A stretch of DNA of 32,925 nt from Flavobacterium psychrophilum (GTDB taxonomy: Bacteria; Bacteroidota; Bacteroidia; Flavobacteriales; Flavobacteriaceae): assembly GCA_945878515.1 (NCBI GenBank), contig CAMCTL010000013.1, positions 1 to 32,925 of the forward strand. The letters run 5' to 3'. Shown here piece by piece: positions 23,381-30,546 of this stretch (positions within the stretch are counted from its first letter, which is position 1; every line of letters begins with the position of its first letter). The notes under the pieces are model-generated. The model did no database searches. It was given only the letters and a program-made list of their open reading frames with translations, and was not told the DNA's origin. Both the position numbers and the translations under genes were made by a program.

Positions 23381-25294
23381 ATGAATACAATTGCTGAACA
23401 ACTAGCGGATTTTCTGAAAAAATATCCACCATTTGATAATTTAACTTTTCAAGAATTATCTGAAATTGCTGCTAATATTAGAGTAATAAATCTGGAAAAG
23501 AATAAAGTTTTGTTTCAAATTAATGATGTTTTGCACGATAGCTTTTATGTTGTGGGCTCTGGCGTTATCAATCTTTCTGTCATTGCTGATGCTGAGGAAA
23601 CTTTATTAAATAAATGCCTTGAAGGTGATATTTTTGGTTTGCGTCCGTTTTTCGCAAAGAATAATTATCAGATGACTGCAAAAGCCCGTGAAGAAAGTTT
23701 AATTTATGCTATCCCAATCGCAACTTTCCGACCATTTGTAGCCAATAATGCTGAAGTTTTAGATTTTCTTTTGCAAAGTTTTGCTACCAATACAAGCAAT
23801 CCAACAGATAAGGAAAATTTAAAAGGAAATTTGATTTCTGATAACGTGTATTTTTCAAATCAAAAACCAGAAATCCAATATTTTCAATCTTTGTCATATA
23901 ATATTACTCCAATTACCGCAATACCTTCAATTCTTGTGCATGAAGCTGCTCAACTGATGACAAACTCGCTTTCGACATCTGTTATTGTTTGCCAAAATAA
24001 TCTGCCTGTCGGAATCGTTACCAATTTCGATATGTGTTCAAAAATTGCCACTGGCCGATTTCCAATTTCGACAACTTTGGATAAAATTATGTCATCGCCT
24101 GTTGTAACCGTTATAGAAAATGTTTCGTTGGCTGAGGCTCAATTGCTAATGCTAAAAAACAATGTCACTCATTTGTGTGTTACCCTTGATGGAAGCGATA
24201 AATCGATAGTTAAAGGTGTAATTTCTGAACACGATTTAATTGTAGCTCAAGCAAATAACCCTGGTGTTTTAATCAAGGAAATTAAGCGATCACAATCTTC
24301 TAAAGAGTTAAAAAATATTCGAGAACGATTAACCGAATTAATTCAAAAATCAATTTCCAAAAACATTCCGCTGCTGCATTTAATTAATTTAGCAAGCGAA
24401 ATAAATTTAGCCATTATTAAGCGAGCGGTTGAATTATCGATTTTGGATTTAGGTTCGCCACCTGCGCGCTATGCTTGGTTGAGCATTGGCAGTCAAGGTC
24501 GAAAAGAGCAACTACTGACCACCGATCAAGATAGTATGCTAATTTTTGAAGATGTAACAGCGGAAAAGTATCGTGATGTTAAAGATTATTTCTTAAAACT
24601 AGGTAAAAGAACGACAGCCATTCTTGAAAAAGTGGGTTATGATTATTGTCCTTTCGGCCATTTAGCAAGTAATATGTTATGGTGTAAATCATTGACTGAT
24701 TGGACAAATCAATATAAAAGTTGGATAAACACTCCTGGTCAAAACAGTAATGACTTTAGCGGTATTTTCTTTGATTTTCAAATTGTAATTGGCGAGAAAA
24801 AGATTGAAGAAGCAATTGCAAATGAGATTTATAGCACAAAAAATACTACTTTGTTATTTGATTTTCTTGGCAATGAAGCTTTAAGAAAAAATGCTCCGTT
24901 AACTTTTTTCAAGAAATTTAATGTGGAAGAAAAAGAACCCAACAAAGACAAGTTTGACATTAAAACCCGAGCATTAATGCCACTTATCGATGGAGCTCGA
25001 TTGTTTAGTTTGAGCTATAATTTGCGTGGAATTAACAATACTTATTTACGATTCAAACAATTAGCAATTACAGATCCTCGTAATTCAGCAATTTATCTCA
25101 ATTGTGCGGAAGCTTTTTTAACTTTGTCAAAATTTAGAACTGTGGAAGGCTTGAAAAACGAAAGTTCGGGACAATTTGTAAATTTGCAGGAATTATCAAA
25201 AGCTGAAAAGGAAATTTTGAAAAACGCATTAGAACCGATGAATGAATTGGAAGATTTAATTAAAAATAGATTTCAACTTACTCAATTTTCTTAA
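23381..25294 (+). CDS. cNMP-binding/CBS/DUF294 nucleotidyltransferase-like signalling protein
   Basis: A 637-residue protein from the ATG at 23381; the upstream in-frame TTG at 23333 adds an unlikely leader. Residues 10-135 are a cyclic-nucleotide-binding-like domain, 175-300 a CBS pair (two repeats, S-T-S-V-I-V.. and T-H-L-C-V-T..), and about 330-470 the DUF294 nucleotidyltransferase fold with G-S-Q-G-R-K-E-Q-L-L-T-T-D-Q-D (370-384; D382 and D384 are the candidate metal ligands). The last 150 residues are the DUF294 C-terminal helical domain. The architecture resembles GlnD-type uridylyltransferase fused to sensors. In other bacteria this gene and a DnaQ-like exonuclease gene accompany acetyl-CoA synthetase/acetate permease; those partners are not in this window. 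The 259-bp spacer before it is AT-rich and holds no clear element. Confidence 0.88.
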   Translation: MNTIAEQLADFLKKYPPFDNLTFQELSEIAANIRVINLEKNKVLFQINDVLHDSFYVVGSGVINLSVIADAEETLLNKCLEGDIFGLRPFFAKNNYQMTAKAREESLIYAIPIATFRPFVANNAEVLDFLLQSFATNTSNPTDKENLKGNLISDNVYFSNQKPEIQYFQSLSYNITPITAIPSILVHEAAQLMTNSLSTSVIVCQNNLPVGIVTNFDMCSKIATGRFPISTTLDKIMSSPVVTVIENVSLAEAQLLMLKNNVTHLCVTLDGSDKSIVKGVISEHDLIVAQANNPGVLIKEIKRSQSSKELKNIRERLTELIQKSISKNIPLLHLINLASEINLAIIKRAVELSILDLGSPPARYAWLSIGSQGRKEQLLTTDQDSMLIFEDVTAEKYRDVKDYFLKLGKRTTAILEKVGYDYCPFGHLASNMLWCKSLTDWTNQYKSWINTPGQNSNDFSGIFFDFQIVIGEKKIEEAIANEIYSTKNTTLLFDFLGNEALRKNAPLTFFKKFNVEEKEPNKDKFDIKTRALMPLIDGARLFSLSYNLRGINNTYLRFKQLAITDPRNSAIYLNCAEAFLTLSKFRTVEGLKNESSGQFVNLQELSKAEKEILKNALEPMNELEDLIKNRFQLTQFS

Positions 25295-25295
25295 G

Positions 25296-25892
25296 ATGTT
25301 AGATTGGATTAAAAATATCAATAGAGAATATCCTGAATTTTGGAAAACGTATCTTTCTAAATTTGAAAAAAAATCAAATAGATTTGTCGTTCTATCCACA
25401 GAAACCTCTGGTTTAAATCTCGAAAAGGATGTTATGCTATCTTTTGGTTCTTTTTCTATCATTGATAATAGTATTAGTATTGGTGATAGTTTTGAAACGA
25501 TTATTATGCAACACAAATTTTTTCATGATAACGGAATTTCCAATGAATTTACTATTGAAGCCAAAATGAAAAAAATGGCAGAAACCGAAGCCATTCAGGC
25601 TCTAGTTCAATTTATTGGCAATTCGGTTCTGGTTGGTCATCATGTCGATTTTGATGTTGAAATGATAAATGTTGCTCTAGAAAAAATGAATTGTGGAAGA
25701 TTAAAAAATGAAGCTTTGGATATTGACATTATGCATCGTAAATTACTTGATATCAATAACAAAGAATTTTCATTAGACGAATTATGTACTATTTATAAAA
25801 TTCCTTTAAGTGAACGAAATTCATCTTCTGAAGATGCTTATAGAATCGCTTTACTTTTTTTAAAATTGAAATCCAGATTGGGTTTAAATTAG
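25296..25892 (+). CDS. DnaQ-like 3'-5' exonuclease domain protein with altered first motif
   Basis: A 198-residue protein whose ATG lies one base after the stop of the DUF294 gene. Residues 30-190 follow the DEDD exonuclease fold. Motif I reads V-V-L-S-T-E-T-S-G-L, where the first catalytic Asp is Ser34 while Glu36 remains. Motif II is V-G-H-H-V-D-F-D, and motif III has S-S-E-D-A-Y, where the catalytic His four residues before Asp is replaced by Ser (N-S-S-S-E-D). Two of the key residues are therefore missing, so nuclease activity is doubtful and a binding or regulatory role with the DUF294 partner is possible. Its stop overlaps the convergent phosphopantetheinyl transferase gene by four bases. 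Confidence 0.82.
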   Translation: MLDWIKNINREYPEFWKTYLSKFEKKSNRFVVLSTETSGLNLEKDVMLSFGSFSIIDNSISIGDSFETIIMQHKFFHDNGISNEFTIEAKMKKMAETEAIQALVQFIGNSVLVGHHVDFDVEMINVALEKMNCGRLKNEALDIDIMHRKLLDINNKEFSLDELCTIYKIPLSERNSSSEDAYRIALLFLKLKSRLGLN

Positions 25893-26386
25893 AGCGAAAT
25901 TATCCTTTCAAATCTGCCGTGATTGCTTATTGATACTGGTTTTGTCACCGAATTTTTATTTTCAAAATAATTTGGTAAAAGGTTATTTTTTTGAATATTA
26001 TATCGGTTATTCAATGTTTTGATGGATTCAAAATACTGTTTATTTTCAACTGCTATTGTATAAATAAATTCAGCATTGAGTTCCGTTTTTGTAAAATAAA
26101 CTTGCTCTTTGATCTGTACTTTTCCAAAAGTAAAATTATCAACAGTTTCCAAATCAAAACATTCCAATTTCAAAGGAAAATAGCCTCTAATTTGCGTTTG
26201 ACGATTGTAAATTTTATAAGCAGCCTCTTTCCTACTCCACAAATTCCAAACCATAACAGAATGATTATCAGAATTTAAAATAAGTAGTTTTTCGTTTTCT
26301 GTAAAGATTTTATCCAAAAATCCTTTCCTTTTCCAATTGCTTTCTTTTCTGGCTAAAGCCAAATCTACAATGTCGTTTCCAATCAT
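25889..26386 (-). CDS. 4'-phosphopantetheinyl transferase superfamily protein
   Basis: A 165-residue AcpS-size protein with the Mg-binding motif at the start, M-I-G-N-D-I-V-D-L, and the second motif W-S-R-K-E-A-A-Y-K near residues 49-57. It transfers the phosphopantetheine arm from CoA to the conserved Ser of an acyl carrier protein. It is the last gene of the minus-strand polyketide cluster and overlaps the ACP gene start region by four bases (ATGA), so the adjacent ACP is the obvious substrate. The C-terminal S-I-S-N-H-G-R-F segment is like the family's S-x-S-H-H-G pattern with Asn for His. Confidence 0.88.
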   Translation of the reverse strand: MIGNDIVDLALARKESNWKRKGFLDKIFTENEKLLILNSDNHSVMVWNLWSRKEAAYKIYNRQTQIRGYFPLKLECFDLETVDNFTFGKVQIKEQVYFTKTELNAEFIYTIAVENKQYFESIKTLNNRYNIQKNNLLPNYFENKNSVTKPVSISNHGRFERIISL

Positions 26387-26637
26387 TTTTCGGATAATTT
26401 GGTTTCAATAATTTCTAATGCCGATTTTACGTCCAACATTCTTTCCATAGATTCGTTGTCGATAATGATATCAAATTCTTCTTCAATATCTAAAATGACA
26501 TCAACCAAATTAGCAGAATTAATTTGCAAATCAGTAATAAAATCTGTCATTTCAGTTAGATTCTCAAAAGCTTCTTGGTTTTTAATATAAGGCTTTATGA
26601 TATTCTTTAACTTTTCAATCGTTTCTTTTTTGTCCAT
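26383..26637 (-). CDS. Acyl carrier protein
   Basis: An 84-residue four-helix carrier protein. The phosphopantetheine site is Ser41 in D-L-Q-I-N-S-A-N-L-V-D-V; the usual Asp before the Ser is Asn40, and D-S-L is thus N-S-A. The following helix V-I-L-D-I-E-E-E-F-D-I is the acidic recognition helix II. It lies 3 bp after the ketosynthase stop and overlaps the phosphopantetheinyl transferase gene. It should carry the acyl or polyketide intermediates of this cluster rather than serve bulk fatty-acid synthesis, since it differs from a standard AcpP around the attachment site. Confidence 0.92.
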   Translation of the reverse strand: MDKKETIEKLKNIIKPYIKNQEAFENLTEMTDFITDLQINSANLVDVILDIEEEFDIIIDNESMERMLDVKSALEIIETKLSEK

Positions 26638-26640
26638 AGT

Positions 26641-27912
26641 TTATTTGTATTTTTTAAAAATTACACATCCATTTACATCTCCAAAACCGAAACTAGCTTT
26701 GGCAATGATAGTCAATTCTTTTTCAATTAATTTTTGAGGAATTCTTGATGCATCAATTATTGCAGTGATTTCTGGATGTAAATCTTCGCAATTAATATTC
26801 GGAAAAATAAATCCTTGGTGCAATTGCAAGACCGACGCAACACTTTCTATACTGCCCGCTCCAGTCAAACAATGTCCAACCATTGATTTTAAGGAATTGA
26901 TGTAAGGAAAATCAACTCCACTCCTATTCAAAGCTTCACTCCAATTCTGAATTTCCAAACTGTCCTTTGAAGTAGCTGTAAGATGCCCATTGATAACATC
27001 AATTTCATCGGATGTAATTTTGGCATTTTTCAAAGCGTCATTTATACATTTTTGTACAGCAACTGGATTTGGCGCGGTCATACTTCCTTGCCCTCGCTGG
27101 CCACCAGAATTGACATTTCCGCCAAGAACTTCGGCATATATTTTTGCACCACGTGCCAAAGCTGTTTCTAAATCTTCCAACACCAATGCTCCTGCCCCAC
27201 TTGCTGGCACAAAACCCGAAGCGGTTGTACTCATTGGTCTTGAACCTAGTTCGGGAGTATTGTTATGTTTAAATGTGCATACTTTCATTGCATCAAATCC
27301 GCCCCAAATGTAAGGCCCTGAATCGCTTGTGCTTCCTGCCAAAATCCGTTTCGCTTGTCCTGATTTAATGCGTTCAAACGCCATCAAAATACTTTCAGTT
27401 CCAGTTGTGCAGGCAGATGAATTGGTGGTTACTTGATTTCCTAAACCTAATTTCCCACCTAAATAAGCACTGACACCGCTATTCATCGTCTGGGCCACCG
27501 CTGTACTTCCTAATCTTCGGGTTTGAAAATCGTCAATTTTATAAATGCTTTCTCGAAATTTATCAATTCCAGATGTTCCTGTGCCAAAAATAGTTCCGCT
27601 GTCCCAATCGGGTTCATCGTTGATTTCTATGGATAATCCAGCATCTTTCCAAGCATCAATGCCTACAATCACGCCATACAAAATACCTGATGAATTGAAA
27701 TTTCGAAGTTCTAATTCGGTAAAATAATTCAAGGATAATTCAGTAGAAACTTCAGGTTTTCCTGCTATTTGACAAGAAAACTGAAGTCGTTCTAATTCGG
27801 AATCGTGTTTAATTCCCGAAATTCCGTTTTTTATGGCATTGGTAAACGCATCCAATCCTACTCCGTTTGGAGCAACAACACCGAGACCAGTAATTACAAC
27901 ACGTTTATTCAT
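26641..27912 (-). CDS. Beta-ketoacyl-ACP synthase (FabF-like, cluster-specific)
   Basis: A 423-residue condensing enzyme with a complete Cys-His-His triad: C168 in N-S-S-A-C-T-T-G-T, H310 in I-N-G-H-L-T-A-T and H347 in S-M-V-G-H-C-L-T-G-A, with K342 nearby. The second region reads G-H-L-T-A-T-S-K-D-S instead of the FabF consensus H-G-T-x-T-x-x-N-D, so it is divergent from housekeeping FabF and close to ketosynthases of aryl-polyene/flexirubin-type systems. It would extend an ACP-bound chain with malonyl-ACP. Its 76-bp leader contains short CAATGGCAATAG-like repeats. Confidence 0.9.
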   Translation of the reverse strand: MNKRVVITGLGVVAPNGVGLDAFTNAIKNGISGIKHDSELERLQFSCQIAGKPEVSTELSLNYFTELELRNFNSSGILYGVIVGIDAWKDAGLSIEINDEPDWDSGTIFGTGTSGIDKFRESIYKIDDFQTRRLGSTAVAQTMNSGVSAYLGGKLGLGNQVTTNSSACTTGTESILMAFERIKSGQAKRILAGSTSDSGPYIWGGFDAMKVCTFKHNNTPELGSRPMSTTASGFVPASGAGALVLEDLETALARGAKIYAEVLGGNVNSGGQRGQGSMTAPNPVAVQKCINDALKNAKITSDEIDVINGHLTATSKDSLEIQNWSEALNRSGVDFPYINSLKSMVGHCLTGAGSIESVASVLQLHQGFIFPNINCEDLHPEITAIIDASRIPQKLIEKELTIIAKASFGFGDVNGCVIFKKYK

Positions 27913-27956
27913 ACAAAAATTTCAATGGCAATAGCAATAGCAATATCAATTTTAAA
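27913..27956. repeat. Short CAATGGCAATAG-type repeat before the ketosynthase gene
   Basis: CAATGGCAATAGCAATAG followed by CAATATCAA forms a degenerate 6-bp/12-bp array in the leader of the minus-strand ketosynthase gene. It is the same sequence family as the array at 29603-29674. Confidence 0.7.
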
Positions 27957-27988
27957 GGCAATATTAATGACATTTTCAAGAAAATCAG

Positions 27989-28420
27989 TTAAACAATTAT
28001 TCCTGCAATGGTTCCCGAACAAACCTCTTCACCCAATTCATTTTTCATTGCAACCTTGCATTTTAGTTTGCCAAATCTAAAATATATTTTTTCTGAAATT
28101 ACTGTCACTTTTTCTTTTGGAAAAACAGGTTTTAAAAACTCTATTTCATTTGATGTTAAAGCAATTGCAGTGTCTTTATTAAATTTATCATATAGCAAAT
28201 ATATTCCAAGGCAAACCAGTCCAATTTGCGCCATAACTTCGGTTAGAATTACTCCGGGTGTTACGGGATTGTCTTTAAAATGTCCTTTATAAAAATCTAA
28301 ATTTTCATCAAAAGTATAATTTCCTTCTGCTCCATTTTCGTCAATATGCAACAATTCATCTACAAACAAAAAGGGTTTTGAATAGGGTAATTTTGATATG
28401 ATTTGATCTTTTGTCATCAT
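27989..28420 (-). CDS. FabZ-like 3-hydroxyacyl-ACP dehydratase (hotdog fold)
   Basis: A 143-residue hotdog protein with the FabZ active site: H47 in G-H-F-K-D-N-P-V-T-P-G-V and the acidic partner E61 in L-T-E-V-M-A-Q. The N-terminal L-P-Y-S-K-P-F-L-F-V-D matches the FabZ start P-h-R-x-P-F-L-x-V-D, with S-K in place of H-R. It would dehydrate 3-hydroxyacyl-ACP made in this cluster. No ketoreductase gene is present here, so reduction presumably relies on FabG encoded elsewhere. Its 108-bp leader holds a TTCGCTATCGCTCGGGT-like intergenic repeat and a degenerate CTGTGAATCTGTGGCC element. The gene begins with two consecutive Met codons. Confidence 0.88.
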   Translation of the reverse strand: MMTKDQIISKLPYSKPFLFVDELLHIDENGAEGNYTFDENLDFYKGHFKDNPVTPGVILTEVMAQIGLVCLGIYLLYDKFNKDTAIALTSNEIEFLKPVFPKEKVTVISEKIYFRFGKLKCKVAMKNELGEEVCSGTIAGIIV

Positions 28421-28528
28421 TTTTTAAAAAGCTAATTAATTCGTCTGTTCGCTATCGCTCGGGTCGCTAATTTAAAAATCATTTCTATAAATTATTTCAA
28501 TAAAATCTGTGAATCTGTGGCCAAAAAT

Positions 28529-29581
28529 TTAAAATTGTAACAAAACTTTTTGCGCCGAAAATCCTGGACCAAAACTTAGCATCAATCCATTAGAACCTTT
28601 CTTTGGTTTGGCATCCATAATGCGTTCCAAAACATATAAAACAGTTGCACTCGACATGTTTCCGTACAATCGCAGTACTTCTTTTGTATCGTCAATATTT
28701 TTTCCCAAATCGGAAAATAAAGCTTCCACTGTTTGTACAATCTTTTTTCCACCTGGATGAAAAATCAAATGGTCTAATTCTTCAGTTTTTAGATTGTTTT
28801 TGGCTAAAAATGGATTAATAATATCTGTAAAATGAGAAGCAATGGTTTCGGGAACTTCAATATCCAAAACCATTTGCAAACCAGAATTCGTTAATTTAAA
28901 ACCCATTAGATGCTCCGAATTATAAAAATGATACATTTCTTCATCTACAATTTCAGGACCTTCTTCATCGATATGCGACGAGAGTAAAATACAAGCTGCG
29001 CCATCTCCAAAAATCGCAGCACTAACAATATTTGCCATCGAAAAATCATCTAATTGAAAAGTAGCTGTTGGACTTTCGACCGCAATAACAGCTGCTCGTT
29101 TTCCGGGATTGGCTTTCAAGAAATTTTTAGCATAAATGATGCCCGAAATTCCCGCAGCACAGCCCATTTCAGTTACAGGAAGCCGAACAATATCTTGGCG
29201 TAAATTCAATTTATTAATTAAATAGGCATCCAAAGAAGGAATAATAATTCCGGTGCAACTTACTGTAATGATGTAATCTAAATCTTGCGGATTCCAACTG
29301 GCTTTTTGCAAGGCTTTTTCCAATACTTTGGTTCCTAGATCAATAACTTCGCGAACGTAAATATCATTTCTTTCCTCGAATGAAGTATTAGTAAAAACTT
29401 CAATTGGATCCATAATGGAATAGCGTTTATCTACAGCAGCGCCTTCAAAAATCTTCTTTACTTTTCTAATGAATCGTTCCTCTTGTCCTTCAAGCCAAGC
29501 ATCTAGGAATGGAATGATTTCATCCGTATTTCTATAATACTTCGGTAATTGTTTGGAAACACACTTTATTTTTACGCTCAT
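28529..29581 (-). CDS. Type III polyketide synthase (chalcone synthase-like)
   Basis: A 350-residue thiolase-fold enzyme, the normal length for the family, with the Cys-His-Asn triad: C141 in T-E-M-G-C-A-A-G, H275 in F-H-P-G-G-K-K and N308 in Y-G-N-M-S-S-A-T. The C-terminal L-S-F-G-P-G-F-S-A is the family G-P-G loop. I take the ATG at 29581; an open frame continues upstream through a 12-bp repeat array, but only from a TTG and with a low-complexity Leu/Pro leader. It condenses an acyl starter with malonyl-CoA to alkylpyrone or alkylresorcinol-type products; the chain length cannot be read. It sits between methyltransferase and dehydratase genes. Confidence 0.93.
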   Translation of the reverse strand: MSVKIKCVSKQLPKYYRNTDEIIPFLDAWLEGQEERFIRKVKKIFEGAAVDKRYSIMDPIEVFTNTSFEERNDIYVREVIDLGTKVLEKALQKASWNPQDLDYIITVSCTGIIIPSLDAYLINKLNLRQDIVRLPVTEMGCAAGISGIIYAKNFLKANPGKRAAVIAVESPTATFQLDDFSMANIVSAAIFGDGAACILLSSHIDEEGPEIVDEEMYHFYNSEHLMGFKLTNSGLQMVLDIEVPETIASHFTDIINPFLAKNNLKTEELDHLIFHPGGKKIVQTVEALFSDLGKNIDDTKEVLRLYGNMSSATVLYVLERIMDAKPKKGSNGLMLSFGPGFSAQKVLLQF

Positions 29582-29602
29582 ATTTATAATAAAATTAAGA
29601 TT

Positions 29603-29674
29603 CAATGGCAATAACAATGGCAATAACAATGGCAATAACAATGGCAATATCAGTGTCAATATCAATATCAAAAC
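29603..29674. repeat. 12-bp microsatellite (CAATGGCAATAA)n before the type III PKS gene
   Basis: Copies start at 29603, 29615, 29627 and 29639 (the last ends in AT instead of AA), followed by two decayed copies at 29651 and 29663. The array lies 22 bp upstream of the PKS ATG, in its 5' leader, and has a 12-bp period that keeps the upstream frame open. Confidence 0.9.
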
Positions 29675-29738
29675 AATCAAACTATCATTCCAACAATATT
29701 CTAATCAATGGTAAGCTTATTTCTTACGATTTATCTTT

Positions 29739-29812
29739 TAACTTCCATCTTCTAACCTCTAACTTCTAACTTCCAACCTCTAACCTCTAACTTCCCACCT
29801 CTAACTTCTGAC
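29739..29812. repeat. CTAACTTC/CTAACCTC microsatellite at the 3' end of the methyltransferase gene
   Basis: About nine degenerate 7-8-bp units (TAACTTC, CTAACCT, CCAACCT, CCACCTC) run from 29739 to 29812. The last unit lies inside the methyltransferase gene and supplies its final Arg-Ser and stop codon. Confidence 0.85.
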
Positions 29813-30520
29813 TTTCCAAATGATCCATTGGTATCGGAAAGCCCATTTCCATTGAACTTTATAGCTGGTTAACTTCAATTTATTTGAAAACTGAATCAGT
29901 TCTTCCCTTTTAAAACCTCTTAATATCGACACTAATCCATCTTTTCTTGACATTGAATTCAGGTTAAACACAAAACACAAAACTTGAAATAATCTATAAG
30001 ACAATGCGCTTCTTTGCAAATCATTAATTACTATTCCGATGCTTGCGTTGGCATTAAAAACTGTCATTAATTTTAAAATCTCATCATGTTTAAAATGATG
30101 TAACGTCAAGGTGCATAGAACAATATCATACTTTAATTCAGAGAAAGCTTTATCAAAAATATCTTCGCATCGATAACTAATATTTGAATAATTTTTAGAT
30201 AATTTTCGAGCGTGAGCAATAGTAAAATTATTAGCATCGATTCCGATTAATCGAAAATTTAAATTATTTTTCAACCCATAATCAGCTAAGGTTCTCAACA
30301 TATCTCCGTTGCCACAACCTACATCTACAATGGTAATAATTGTTTCCTTTGGAATTTTTGTAATTAAACCTCGAACACCTTGTAAAGTTAGTTGGTTTCC
30401 TCCTAAAAGTTGGTTAATTGTCGCAATTTTATCCAATGCCCCTCGCAAAACTTCTCCTTCCATCTGAAAATCATCCATGATTTCGGGTTCTTCCGATCGA
30501 TATTTGGTGTTTATTGGCAT
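29801..30520 (-). CDS. SAM-dependent methyltransferase of the polyketide cluster
   Basis: A 239-residue class I methyltransferase. Motif I is I-V-D-V-G-C-G-N-G-D (64-73), the post-I acidic residue is in I-G-I-D-A-N-N, and L-C-T-L-T-L-H-H-F covers motif II/III. It starts 26 bp after the FAD oxidoreductase stop. Association with a type III PKS and a flavoprotein suggests O- or C-methylation of the aromatic polyketide, as SrsB does in Streptomyces phenolic lipid synthesis, although SrsB belongs to a different methyltransferase type. The C-terminus W-K-V-R-S runs into a microsatellite, so its exact end may vary between strains. Confidence 0.88.
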   Translation of the reverse strand: MPINTKYRSEEPEIMDDFQMEGEVLRGALDKIATINQLLGGNQLTLQGVRGLITKIPKETIITIVDVGCGNGDMLRTLADYGLKNNLNFRLIGIDANNFTIAHARKLSKNYSNISYRCEDIFDKAFSELKYDIVLCTLTLHHFKHDEILKLMTVFNANASIGIVINDLQRSALSYRLFQVLCFVFNLNSMSRKDGLVSILRGFKREELIQFSNKLKLTSYKVQWKWAFRYQWIIWKVRS

Positions 30521-30546
30521 CTAATTTAAATTGATTTTTGTCATTT

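Noticed and set aside
27989..28292. Plus-strand open frames opposite the dehydratase and ketosynthase genes
   Set aside because: They have no recognisable motifs and lie fully antisense to genes with complete active sites.
29582..29680. N-terminal extension of the type III PKS (33 residues rich in Leu/Pro) encoded by the 12-bp repeat
   Set aside because: The only upstream start is a TTG, the leader is just the translated microsatellite, and the ATG at 29581 gives the normal family length and N-terminus.
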